A stretch of 64,000 nt of DNA from Carex sylvatica (lineage: Eukaryota > Streptophyta > Magnoliopsida > Poales > Cyperaceae). A program made the position numbers and the translations under genes. The notes under the pieces are model-generated. The model was not told where the DNA came from and did not search any database. It saw nothing but the letters and a program-made list of their open reading frames with translations. Positions 38,001 through 49,609 of the stretch are shown piece after piece. The stretch lies in NCBI GenBank assembly GCA_964058845.1, contig CAXKVR010000312.1, forward strand, positions 85,321-149,320, read 5' to 3'. Every line of letters begins with the position of its first letter. Positions within the stretch are counted from its first letter, which is position 1.

Positions 38001-41000
38001 TTTGAATTTGCCCCTATCTCTAATAAGCGCTTTTATTACACCAAAGTGAACAAAAATCATGTAAAAGATATAGGTTTTGTAAAAGATATATTGGTTAGGA
38101 TTTTGAACTTGTTGGTTTTATAATGGGGGAAAGTCAGGAAAATATAGTCACTTTTGCCATGTTTGGTTGTGAAGTAAGAGGTGGAGTAAACCCCTTACTC
38201 CACGTTTAAGGAGCCAAACGAGGAGTAAAATAGAAGGAGTAAGATGGAGTAAGAGGTGAGCTAAACCGAAGTAACTTACTCCACCTAGAGAGGTGGTTTA
38301 GCTTACTCCACCAAACATGGTTAACTTACTCTATCTTAGCTTAGAGTAAGCAATTTACTCCGGTTTAAAGTTACTCCACAACCAAACATGACCTTTATAC
38401 AGTAATTAACCATGCTTAAAGGTTATTTGCAAATAATCAGATTTTGAGGGGCAAATATTCCTCGTAAGTGTGATAAGCACTTGTCTTAATATACAAATTT
38501 TTTCTTGTAGTATCTTTATTTAGTCTTCTATACTTTTGTATTTGCTAACTTGCACCCTTTTAAATGTTATGCAGGTCAGGTCATGAGAGAAAGCACCATA
38601 ATGAAGGCCATTTCTGGATTGAATGAGACCATTGGCATAGTTCTCGATTTTTTACAGGATTCGAAGGTTTACTATAAATTATATTCTTTATTTGCTTAAA
38701 TTTTTTAATCATTGAACGCAATGCAAGGAAAAAGATATAAACTGGATTGTTTCGCAGGACCATAACCAGAGGAAAGGGGATGATCTATTAGCAGCTGTAA
38801 GAATAATTGGAAGGTAGGTCGTCAACTCATCTTATATGTTGAAATGTATGTTTGTATAAGTTGTTTTCATGATTATTCTTCTTACCTTAGATTTTACAAT
38901 TATTCTACAGTAACAAACCTGCACTAAAATCAAGCATTTCCATCAGATACAGTAGTTGATGTTGTGAAAAGTGCTCAGTATTAGCAAATTTGCAAAGCAC
39001 ACATGACAATCCTCAAATTGGCAAGTAACAGTCAGCATTGTTTGGATAATTTGCCTATTGCATGTTGTTAATATTGTTGTAATGAAAAAAGGTTTAGACC
39101 ATTACATATTGATTAACACTCCTTCATTTTTAATGAGCTCGTGAATTTATTTGGAGTAATGTAGTCCTTTTTTGGTCCCCTCTTGGGTTTTATTGTTCTG
39201 GTGTTAGTTGCAACTTGCAGATAACCCTTCAAATTGAAAATGTTCGGTGATTTGCAAAAAAATAAATAAATAATTGGTTCTGCAACAATTTAATGTTCTG
39301 TTATGAAATAACCAAATTTTCAGTTATCTGGCAGAAGCACCTCATGCATGCAAGGAGAAAACTACACATTTATTGGAATACATTCTATCCATCCAAGGTC
39401 AAGATGAATCAAGGTCTGTGAATTTGTTATTCCATTTTTGTTCTTCTTTACAGTCATTCTCATGATTAATATAAGGCGATTTTGGGATGATGATCTGGCA
39501 GCCCCTTCTATTCAGTCTGCTTCATGCTTCCAATGCTATCACAAACAACCTTGGAGGCTGATGGATGTAAAACTCTGGCCTCTTTTGAAGGATACAAAAC
39601 TGTAAGTTCATTAAAGGAAAAGTGAGACTATGGTACTATGCGTAGCGTATATTGGTCCGTACTATGGATCAATATCTCCATTTTCAAAGACCAAATAATC
39701 AATCTGAACCGTTCAACATGATCTCCATATGAAATTGTACTTGTAGATCAAATTTCATAGTACCATAGCCTCACTCAAAAAATAATATTTAGATGGTACA
39801 CATAAGTGAACTTGTACACTAAAGGGTAATCTATTCAGACATTCATTTATGATTTTAACAAGTGAAAATTTTATGTTGCAGGTTGCTGATTGTCTCCTGA
39901 AATTGATTGAGCTAGATCAAGTTACCAATGAAGATGCTGGTACAATTGTTTTGGCATGTGATACCATCTTTAATTTCCTAAGCAATGTAGGTTCTCATGG
40001 ATTTTAGAAATTTTATCTTTTAGTTAAGAAGCTTGCATCCATATTGGTATTGCACAACCGTCTCATGAGTTTCTATTTATTTTAACAGAAGAAAAGTCTT
40101 CAAGTTCAAGTGGTTAATGGCCTTCTTAAAATCCTAAGAGTGCTTCCTTTGTGGGCTGGTATATTCTAATTTCCTTCACACAAGTGCGCACTCACACGCA
40201 CTGACATAAAACCTGTCGGATTTGTTTCAAATGACAAATCCAAGCGCGCGCACACACAGACATAAAAGCTGTCAGATTTGCTTCAAATGACAAATCCGAA
40301 CCTTTGAAACTGATCTAAAAAATGCTATATCTGTAAATTTTCATTTTCATTTAGTATTATCTTTTTCTTTACTTGGTAAAAAAAATCATTGTAAGATGCT
40401 TCTTTCCATGAATTTGAGTAGTCATGGACCAAGCTTATGCTTTTGGTTAAATAAGGAAAAGAAAGTTGGCAATGTATATGTTCTGTGGAAGGTTGGAATT
40501 GGCTAATGGCACCTTTTATTTTTCTCTTATTTTTGCCTGACATGGTTATAGTGCAATCAAGTGATCCTTCACTCATCGTGGTGGCGTCAGGTGTGTGTGC
40601 TTTGATATTAGAGTTAACATTAGAGGAATTCCTCTTGAGCCATTGTGATTTTGACATTAGCGCCCTTGAGAGCTTGTCTTATCTATTTGTCGCTAGTCTG
40701 GATCAGGTTCTGCCAATTTCTTTGTTGCTTTAGTAATCTATTTGGATTATTATATTTTTGATTGGAAAAATATACAAATAAAGTATCCAAAAATTTCATT
40801 AATTATTGTTATTGGAAATTTGAATTATACCAAAAGGATCGAAGAAATTGCAATAGTCCACTTATCTTTCAACAAGATCAATGGAAACCTTGCATTCATG
40901 AAGAAGTTGAGAAAAGAAAAATGGAAAATAACATCTTTAATTTATCTGCACCACTAAAGAAATGATGTATTATTTATGCTTTTGATTTGAGCCTTCAGAA

Positions 41001-41356
41001 AATCACATCTTAGTTATTTATTAAATGTTCTCAGAATAATGTAATCAGTTGATCTTTAGACAAGGGCTCAATTTTTTTGTGAACTGCTTGCAGTTATTGT
41101 AAATATTCAGAGGCTAACGAGAATTTTTGGTGTTGTTATTGCAGAAGATTGGTGAAAATGACAAAGAGCTTCTTGACCAACAGCAAATGATAATCTCAGG
41201 TTTGATACTCATGTTTCTATTATATGGATGATTGGAGCTATTAGGTATGTTGAGATTTTTAAGTTGTATTATGAAAATTTTGGTGCAGCTTATAGGAGAT
41301 GGGCTGTCAAGTACCCAATCATTAGCCGTATTGTTCAACAAGCGACGAATGTCTGA
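35074..41356 (+). CDS. Neurochondrin family protein
   Basis: Eighteen exons: 35074-35076 (the ATG alone), 35164-35347, 35875-36025, 36158-36294, 36388-36491, 36678-36773, 36875-36965, 37080-37200, 37656-37852, 38575-38666, 38758-38813, 39324-39413, 39502-39601, 39882-39986, 40089-40158, 40552-40706, 41145-41199, 41289-41356, giving 624 aa. The N-terminus PSLDDCLKLLRGERDEQKLA and GLLLATKFCQGDD is the neurochondrin signature, followed by helical repeat-like sequence (LRLSITVLAAFSRVSEIASL, LLLADCMMSILGEDWLL, LLKLIELDQ). In plants the family is conserved but poorly characterised; in animals neurochondrin acts in neurite signalling. All introns look GT-AG. The first intron (87 nt) is a multiple of three and open in frame, so an unspliced form would start MVLYSLLYLNPL. 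The family-like start after the intron favours splicing. Introns 9 and 13 carry MITEs. Confidence 0.9.
38156..38392. mobile_element. MITE in intron 9 of the neurochondrin gene
   Basis: A 237-bp element with inverted ends CATGTTTGGTTGTG ... CACAACCAAACATG and an interior of repeated 'ttactcc/ggagtaa' motifs in both orientations. Its target duplication is unclear. A diverged relative without neat ends lies at about 54308-54445 ('catgtttgattggag ... gtaagttaaacc'). A Tourist-like class is likely. Confidence 0.75.
39622..39774. mobile_element. MITE in intron 13 of the neurochondrin gene
   Basis: Inverted ends GTGAGaCTATGGTACTATG and CATAGTACCATAGcCTCAC (one mismatch in 19) enclose a 115-bp interior that includes 'gaaccgttcaacatgatctcc'. 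A diverged interior relative occurs at about 18325-18375 ('gaactattcaacatgatttc'). No clear target duplication, so the class is unassigned. Confidence 0.7.
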
Positions 41357-43650
41357 GTTCCTTTGTATAATATCAAAAGAACTCGTTTCTCATGTCAGTA
41401 GAGCTTCTGGGAGTACCTTGAGATTGCTGGCAATTGTAAGAATGATAAAATTACAACTAGTGTAGTACATGTAAAATTCAGCAAGGTAAGATCTAGGGAT
41501 AAGCATTTGTCGTTTAGTTTGGTGACTATCGTATAATTTAATTGAACTTAAGTCAATCAATATCATGTGTTATGGATAAGAGTGAATTATGTCAATTTAT
41601 CCGATCTTCTAGATTTTGGAAAGAATAATAAATCTGACCTTAGTTGCGTCGTTGAGCGACACAGCAGGGATAACCAACTATATGTTACGCTGTTTCCTTC
41701 TCATCTATCTAGATTCTAGAAATGTAATATCACAAGTAGCAAGTAGCAATAAAAAAAAAAAACATCACCTAGTAAAAACTAATATCAAATGAAATTTGAT
41801 TACTGATATTGTTTGTTTATTGTAAAAAACGATAATTCTGGCCAACTAGTTGGTTCATTAGTTGAAGTCGATGGATAAACCATCACATATAGTGGATAGA
41901 TTATCAGACCGGTTAAACCATCACATATAGTGGCTACAAAAATAATAGTAAATGTTTAGAATTAACAATAATTTATATATTTCAAATCTAAGCAGGATGA
42001 TGACTTAGTTTTTATCCATATGTAAATCTAATGTACAAAAAGAAAAAAAAAAATTAGAAAAGCATAGTATTAAAAATGACAAAAAATAAGAGAATTATTG
42101 TGGAATAGTTAATAGACCTAAAAAGAATTATATCGATACTACGATATTTTTAATCTTCAATTTTTTATGAGATGGATTTAAATATTATTATGATTTCTTT
42201 AGCAATTTTCAAAAGAACTACAAAATTATTGCAGTTCTGTATTAATGCCTAAAATTTTTTCCAATCATATTTGTAATTTAACATTTTTTTAATGCAAACA
42301 AAAAAACTGAGAGCAGCCAATCAGGCCTGAGATTAGAGAAAGAAATACATAACACGCTATAACGTGACGTGACATGACAGACACGCCGTGATTGCTCATG
42401 TGACATGACTTAACTTTTTTTTTCACGTGACGTGACCAAAATAGTGACAGACGGTCACATCACTCGAATAATCATGTCATGCCGTGATCATACGTGACGT
42501 GACGTAAATTAGTCCGTCAAACTTTTTTTTATATTTTATATTTTAATTTAAATTGTTGAAAATTTAGAAAAAAGATGTAAAAATATGATTTTTAAAAAGT
42601 AAGTAAATAATGTTGCAATTTCTTTTTAAAGAAAGACCGTTGAAAATCTAACATTATTTTAAAAATTTTAATTAAATTTTTTTATTAGATTAAATTAGAG
42701 AAAATTAAAACCAATACTACATAAATATCGATATTACTGAATTTATACTAAAAGAGAAACATGAATATTTTATGTGTATTAATACTCTATATTTCATACT
42801 GTGATGTGACGTATAATTTTCTCTCAAATACAATCACGTCACTCGACACACAAGTTACAAATGACGTAAGTGACCTTCCGTAAATTGACTAATCACGCTA
42901 ATTTCCTTAACTGATGTAGTCTCATATTTCGCAAAGAAGCGAGGTTTACAATGATTGAAAGAACGGAAGTAGATTTAAAAAAATAAAATCCAAGCGGTAT
43001 GGATAGATATAAGAATATAAATCTGCAAGACCGAATTCATATCACTAAGGTAACAGAATATTTCTGTTTATATTTGGACCGTCTGATCAGAACTCGCACG
43101 AATATTAAAGGACCCGGTGCAATTCACGATTCTGATATCTATCCATACCGGGACTCGGACATAAAAATCAAAACTTGAATTACTTGAGAGGATCGGGACT
43201 CGGACGTCGGTCAATGTCTTACGCCTAGGAGTGCTGGAGTGGGTTAACTCCAGCTAGCTTTCTGCTCCAAGGATAATTTCGTCATCTATTTTTCTCTTTC
43301 CCATCTTGTAATAAATAATGTAATGCGAGAGAAAGTGGCAAAGGTTTCAAGAGAGAGAGAGAGAGCGCGCGCTTCTCCTGTTTGGGAAATCGAATGGCCG
43401 GAATTGCTCGAATTTTTTACGGATTTTAAAAACGATCGAGGAATTTGTATTCGAATTCGATCAAGTGTTGCTATCAATTCCTTCACCTACTTAATTCGCA
43501 AGGAGTAATCAAGGCGGGATCGAGAGGTCATTTAGGATCTATAAGGAAGGTAACGATCCCACTTATATGCTTGTCTTGTTCATATCATTGTGTAGAATCT
43601 GTATCTCCATGCAAATTTTCTCATACAAATTTGAAATTTGGTAACTTATA
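41357..43650. other. Spacer with repeat fragments, no gene seen
   Basis: Contains 'aaaccatcacatatagtgg' twice (about 41876-41895 and 41914-41933) and dispersed 'acgtgacgtgac' family segments at 42340-42540 and 42790-42900. The block at 43079-43110 matches the inverted-repeat arm upstream of the RING gene. The last few hundred bases probably include the F-box gene's promoter and leader. Confidence 0.5.
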
Positions 43651-43701
43651 ATGTTAAAGTTAAACCCTCAATTCACAATCGTTCAAAATTTGAAGGTTCA
43701 A

Positions 43702-45093
43702 ATGGAGAATCTTCCTGAAGCACTCATCTCTGACATTGTCACAAGACTTGCCAGAACTTCAGACCGCAACTCCTTTTCCCTTGTATCAAAGCACTTGTAC
43801 ATAATAGAAGCAGATCTCAGAAACTCACTTCGGGTCGGATGCGGGTTGGACCGGGCAGCTGACGCACTGGCCTCCCTATGCCGTCGTTTCCCTAACCTAA
43901 CAAAAGTTGAAATTACCTACTCGGGCTGGATGTCAACTTTTGGAAAACAACTGGACAACCAAGCCCTATTGATTCTCTCTAGAAATTGCCACTCTCTTAC
44001 TGATCTAACCCTAAGTTTCTGCTCATTTATTACTGATTCAGGTCTAAGGTGCTTGACTTCATGCCAGAAACTAACCTCCTTGAAATTAAACTTTGCGCCC
44101 GCTATAAGCTCTAACGGGCTTCTCTCGGTAGTAGTTGGGTGCAAAAACTTGTCAACCCTGCATTTAATCCATTGCATGAAGGTGACAAGTGTTGAGTGGC
44201 TGGAGTATATTGGTAAAATGGGTTCATTAGAGGATCTCTGTATTGTAAAATGCCGGGGTATTGACGAGGATAGCATGGTAAAACTGGGTCCTGGGTGGAA
44301 GAGACTCAGAAGGTTGGAGTTCATAAAGGACCCACATAATATGAACCCAAAAAGCCACAACTCGTTTTCAGTGGAGAGTTGGCGTCAGTGTCAAATGTAC
44401 TGCAAAAGGTTAAAGGAGGTTTCTTTGGTAAATTGTGTTATAAAACCTGAAAGGGGTTTATCTTTCCTACTGGGCAGTTGTGCTTCCTTGGAGAAGGTCA
44501 ACTTAGAAACATGTACTGGATTACATGATAGTGATGTTATCACTTTATCTCAGAATTCTCGTGGTTTGAGAAGTATCTCTCTTCGGCTGTTTTCACTGTC
44601 AAGTAATTACCAGTCAACTTTAACAGATGCAAGTTTTAGAGCACTTGGTACCAATTGTCCCATGCTTGAGGAGGTTGAATTAGCATATTGCGACTCTCAA
44701 TTCTCAACAGTACCATCAATCACAATTGAAGGAATTTTAGCAGTGATTAACAGCTGTTCAATTCGGGTATTGGTGCTCAAAAGTGCTTCGTTCTTCAATG
44801 ATGCGGCAATGGAGGCTCTATCTTCAGCGCCAGTTTTGGAGTGTCTGGAAATTGAAAGGTGCCAGAAAGTTACTGATTTGGGAATTGGGTTTGTGTTAAG
44901 ATTAAAGTGCTTGGCCAATCTCACCATTTGTAGGTGTTTAGGTGTGACTGATCATGGATTGAAACCGTTTGTGGATTCTAAGTTAGATTCATTGGTGGTT
45001 AAGGATTGCCCTCACATCTCTGAGCAAGGTGTGCACCGAACTGCAAGGAGAATAGCCTACTCGCAAGACTTGTCATTGTTTTTTAATTTGTAA
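43702..45093 (+). CDS. F-box/LRR-repeat protein, probable SCF ubiquitin ligase adaptor
   Basis: Intronless in the coding part. I take the start at MENLPEALISDIVTRLARTS (463 aa); an in-frame ATG at 43651 would add 17 residues with no family-like sequence. Residues 1-45 are the F-box (LPEALISDIV..L, SLVSKHLY), which binds SKP1. The rest is a series of leucine-rich repeats of the cysteine-containing type (NCHSLTDLTLSFCSFITDSG, LTSLKLNFAPAISSNGL, LECLEIERCQKVTDLGIGF), which would bind the substrate. This resembles a small Arabidopsis clade of F-box/LRR proteins (the At5g51370/At5g07670 type), quoted from memory. A leader intron from about 43549 ('ggaag|gtaacg') is possible. Substrate unknown. Confidence 0.9.
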   Translation: MENLPEALISDIVTRLARTSDRNSFSLVSKHLYIIEADLRNSLRVGCGLDRAADALASLCRRFPNLTKVEITYSGWMSTFGKQLDNQALLILSRNCHSLTDLTLSFCSFITDSGLRCLTSCQKLTSLKLNFAPAISSNGLLSVVVGCKNLSTLHLIHCMKVTSVEWLEYIGKMGSLEDLCIVKCRGIDEDSMVKLGPGWKRLRRLEFIKDPHNMNPKSHNSFSVESWRQCQMYCKRLKEVSLVNCVIKPERGLSFLLGSCASLEKVNLETCTGLHDSDVITLSQNSRGLRSISLRLFSLSSNYQSTLTDASFRALGTNCPMLEEVELAYCDSQFSTVPSITIEGILAVINSCSIRVLVLKSASFFNDAAMEALSSAPVLECLEIERCQKVTDLGIGFVLRLKCLANLTICRCLGVTDHGLKPFVDSKLDSLVVKDCPHISEQGVHRTARRIAYSQDLSLFFNL

Positions 45094-48070
45094 TTCTAGC
45101 TTAGATTCAGTTGTTATGGTAATGGTACATTCAATTGAAACCTTCAAAAATATTGTTCAAACTAATTACTTATATTATAGATGTCTTTTTAATTATTTGA
45201 ATAAGGCGATAATCACATTCGGGCCAATTTGGAAGTCCTTTTAACTTTCCATCAAGCAATTTAAAAATTTTAACGGTTGGGTTTTAATGACTTTTTTTGG
45301 TAGATTATTAATCAAACTCCAAATTGATTTAAATGTACATCTCTCCAAATGGCGAAGAACATAATTATTATTTTTTAATATTTTTAACTCTTTAACTTCG
45401 ATTCATATTTTTTGAGATATCAAATGATCGTGTCATAAGAGTTAATTTTGTAGTAGAATTATCTTTTAAAAATATGCTTGTAACCTGGTTGGCTTGAGTT
45501 TGAAAGTTTGAATTGTGAGCTTTGTTATTGGGTATGGTACTGTGATGAGGTGAGTACTCTACACACAGTAGAATGAGATTTGCATCGTCCGTTTTAACCA
45601 GGCCCAAATCTCATAGTGGACCTCCTATGATCTAAATACACGAGTGTTCTACAGTTCTAGCTTAGTGGGTTGGTGGTTTGTGTTCTTTACCACACTCTTA
45701 AGGTATGTTTGATTATAATTTTAGGATAGTTAGAATAATAAAATTGGTGTTTGTCTTATTAGAATAGTTTGTTTTAACTTTTTTTTTAGAATAGTTTGTT
45801 CTAATAAAACAAACAAGTTTGATTCTCTATTCTAGCTATTCTAGCTATTCTAACTCAATTAAACACTGAATAATTTGTTCTCAAGAATATTCTATTCTCA
45901 AGCCTCTCTTAATGCAATTCTTTTTTGGGTCTTTTTAGAATTTGAGAGCAACTAGTGAAAATCTGTATGTATGGACCATATATGAGGCCACATACATATA
46001 TGTCATGAACAGCCTAATTAATTATTCCTTTTTAAGTGTCAGTTTTGCCAGGTTGATTTCGCATTTACTAAAAGTTATTGCTTTAATTACGATAAGACAT
46101 AACCTAACCAACCAGCCGCTCCTATACATTATAAAACTTGACATAGACTTCAATCGACAGATATCCATTTGATACATATATAGTTTCTAAGCTGCCTCTG
46201 TTCTCGATCTGTACAATATCTAAATATGATTGATATCGTTCTAAATTTTACGAGGGGCTGTTAGAAACTAATTACTAGCTAGTATATATTTTCACAAGAT
46301 AATCTCCCAATGTAATTACTCCAAGATAATAATTATTTTTTTGTTGGACTCATAAAGCCAGTATAATATGAAATGATCTCTAATTTTATTTTATTCCCCC
46401 TGATTAATAAAATATAGAGGCTAGACCTCTCTAGCTTTCTTCTTCAAATAAAATTCACCCCCGATCGACCAAGTCAACTATACCAAATTAATTGGTTCTT
46501 TATGGCCATATTAATTTAACATTAACTATAAAAGTTACAACAATGCCACCTACCTATTAAATAGTTAACTATAAAAGATGTCATTTGTCTATTAAATATC
46601 ATATAAATAAAAGACATAATCTCGCAATAGCAACGACAAGAGATATTTCAGACTTAAAAGTGACTCCAGGCGTATATTTATGTTTAAGGTAAAGGGTTCA
46701 AATGCTTTCATTTTTTGTGTCTCCACTATATTTCTATTTTTAGAAACTTTAATAACTCAAAATTTTAAATATAAAAATTAAAATAAAACCGTTAGATGTG
46801 ATCTATGTTATTTTCTCTATGTGCTCATAAAAAATTATCACATTTCGATTTTATTTATATGTGAATAAATAAGTTGAAAAATCAACGTCTAGAAATTATC
46901 CACAATAGTGCATTTTTTACAAGCTCTTGATGACAATCAAAATAAAATTAAAATGTTATAATTTTTTTACATATGCATAGATAAAATGATGTAGATCATA
47001 TCCAACGGTTTAATTTTGACTTTTAAGTTTTAAATTTTATGTTATTAATGTTTTAAAAAAATGAAGGCATGATGGAGGCACAAAAAATTGAGGCATTTGA
47101 ACCCTCCTCATCCTATATAACCTAGTGTATATTCAATAGTTAAAATTTAAACTTGAGCATATAACAACTATCTTTCGTGTCTAGAGAAAAAGTATTATGG
47201 TCAGTTTACTGATCGCGAGATAGAAAAAAGTTCTGCATTAGATGTATACTAGTATCGTACCCGTGCGTTGCAATAGAAACACATTATAAGAAAAAAAATT
47301 CATACAAAATAATATAATTTTATAAAATAATTTAGACTAAATAACTAATCATTAATTGACATCTACATGTAAATAACATTCCTTAAATAACATATTAAAT
47401 GACAAATAATATTATTTGATATAAAAAAATAGAAAAAATGAATACATGATCAATCAATTAAAAAATTCCTTACATGACATTTCAAAAATGGAAAGAAATC
47501 AGGACTAATAAAGAAGATAATACAATTTGTATACGGCAAGTACGTGTCTAAATAAATTTGAACTTCTATAAATAAATAAAATAATAAAAAAAGATAAATT
47601 ATTAGATTGGAGAGTTAATATTCAATCTGAAGTTTTATATTTTAATCGTAGCCGTTAACAAATCAGAATATTTACATGCTTAATGTAAAAATGGAGATAT
47701 AGATCAGAATATGAGAAAGATCTTTTAGCAAGCAAGATTTATTTGAAATTAATACACTCAATCAAACGTGACTACTGGAAAATGACTCCCGTTTGTGAAT
47801 TCAGGATGCTTAGATTAGATAGCACATATACATTTTAAAACATGTACGGTAAAATTACATTAAGATTCACGACAGTAAGATTGCTATCCATATTCTAGAA
47901 CTCTGTTACTAGACAGCTAAGAGATTAACCCTAAAAGAAAATGAGCTGATTCGTTTCATCGGAGAGGTAAATAAAAACAATTATAATAATGGGTTCGGTT
48001 ACTACGATATTTATTTCATATGACATCAATTTTAAAATTTATTATATAAATTTATCTAAACTGTTTAAAC
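45094..48070. other. Spacer with decayed MITEs, no gene seen
   Basis: About 45701-45866 is a probable Tourist-like MITE ('tatgtttgatt ... aattaaacac', interior 'gtttgtcttatta') related to the one at 8904-9063. At about 47250-47275, 'actagtatcgtacccgtgcgttgca' is a sequence I recall from repeats in many plant genomes and probably marks another element boundary. The rest is AT-rich. Confidence 0.5.
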
Positions 48071-48752
48071 TAGGGGTGTAAACGGAGCGGATTCGGAGCA
48101 GATAATGCTAATATCATATTTGTATCTGTTTTTCAATGAGCGGATACGGATACGGATACAGATACGGATAGTAAACTGATATTAAAATTTAAAATTATAT
48201 CTGCTTTAAACGGATACAGATACGGAGCGGATAATTAACGGATACGGATTCAAATATGAATATGAAATGAATAATTATCAGATAATTGAGTTATGCACTT
48301 TAAGATATAAAAAAATGACTACTTGTTGTCTTGAAACAATGACTAAAACTAATTTATTCAAGACTAAAAATATACTACGTTCACGGACTAAAGTCTTGAA
48401 TGAAAAATAATAGATAATGAAGAAATGAAAGTAAAAAAGAAAGAAAATTACATTATTGTAGCACCATCACTCGCAAAAAAGAGATTAAATTGAAAACCAT
48501 ATTGTATTATCATTTATACCACAATTAAGACTGAAATGAATATGGGATAATATATAACAACTTCTATCAAGAGCAGTACAATTAAAGTTGGTTGGGACTA
48601 ATTTCGGATCCGGATAATTGCGGATATGGATACAGATATTCACCTTCATAAAATTATCCGTATCCGTATTCGCAATTATCTGTATCCGTTTAATTCAGAT
48701 TCAGATAATCTCCGAATACGGAGCGGATTATCCATATCCGTTTACACCCCTA
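48071..48752. mobile_element. hAT-type MITE, copy 2
   Basis: A 682-bp copy of the element at 20039-20702. It has the same TAGGGGTGTAAACGG inverted ends and is alike along its length ('gataattgagttatgcactt', 'gttggttggga'). It is flanked by a perfect 8-bp target duplication GTTTAAAC (48063-48070 and 48753-48760), itself a palindrome. Non-autonomous. Confidence 0.93.
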
Positions 48753-48760
48753 GTTTAAAC

Positions 48761-49600
48761 GGATGTATTAGATAAATTTATGAGTGATGCGTTTACAACT
48801 TTAAATACAAAATTTATAATTTTTTGAATTATTTTGGTACCAAGTCAATCAGTCAAAAAATAATGAAAATGAATGTATTAAAATTAACTTAAAAAATCCT
48901 CTCATTTGATAATCTAACTTGATACTAAATAAATTTGAATAATTATAAATTTTTGTATATAAACACAACTTATAAATGAGATCGGTTTAATTAAACCAGT
49001 GTTCTAAATAGCTAGCTATAGATAACTTTTTTGGATCCTAAAAACTATGGCGCTATGGATGATATATAGCTAGCTATTGGCGCTATAGCTAACTATTTAG
49101 TGCAATCGCTTATTTTTTTAACCGTCCAACTATACCACTATAATCGCTATTTAAATTATTGGTTTGAACGGAAAATATATATTTTTGTTGTTGTTGCAGT
49201 TTTAAGCCCTTAGGCAAAGCAAATTTAGTTTCCAAGCATATAAAACTATAAAAATTATATTGAACAATTTGAATTAATTATTTTAATTTTAAAAATAAAT
49301 TTGTAAAGATACATTAAGATAGGAATGTGAAGTAAATTATTTTGTTGGCAAAGCGCGGTAGCTCAACTCCAATATATTAGCGATAAATAATTTCAATAAA
49401 ATGTAAGACCATAATTTTGAAAAATGATTGAGCAAAGAAAATTAAGTTCCCGACTAATAAACACGCACCGCGTTGTCGTAGTATGAATGTATGATAGTAT
49501 CTAATTATCTATCAGTTCAATTTCCCCTTTATTTTTCCTATTTCAATCTCTCGCTGCTCTGCTCTGCTCTGCTCTGTCAGTACTCCAAGAGGTTTGGAGA
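48761..49600. other. Spacer and promoter region upstream of the HPAT gene
   Basis: About 48998-49165 contains 'cagtgttctaaatagctagcta' and a loosely complementary 'cgctatttaaattattgg', probably a decayed hAT MITE. A short 'ctctg' tandem run at 49553-49577 lies in the likely 5' leader of the next gene. Confidence 0.45.
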
Positions 49601-49609
49601 GGTTTGGAG

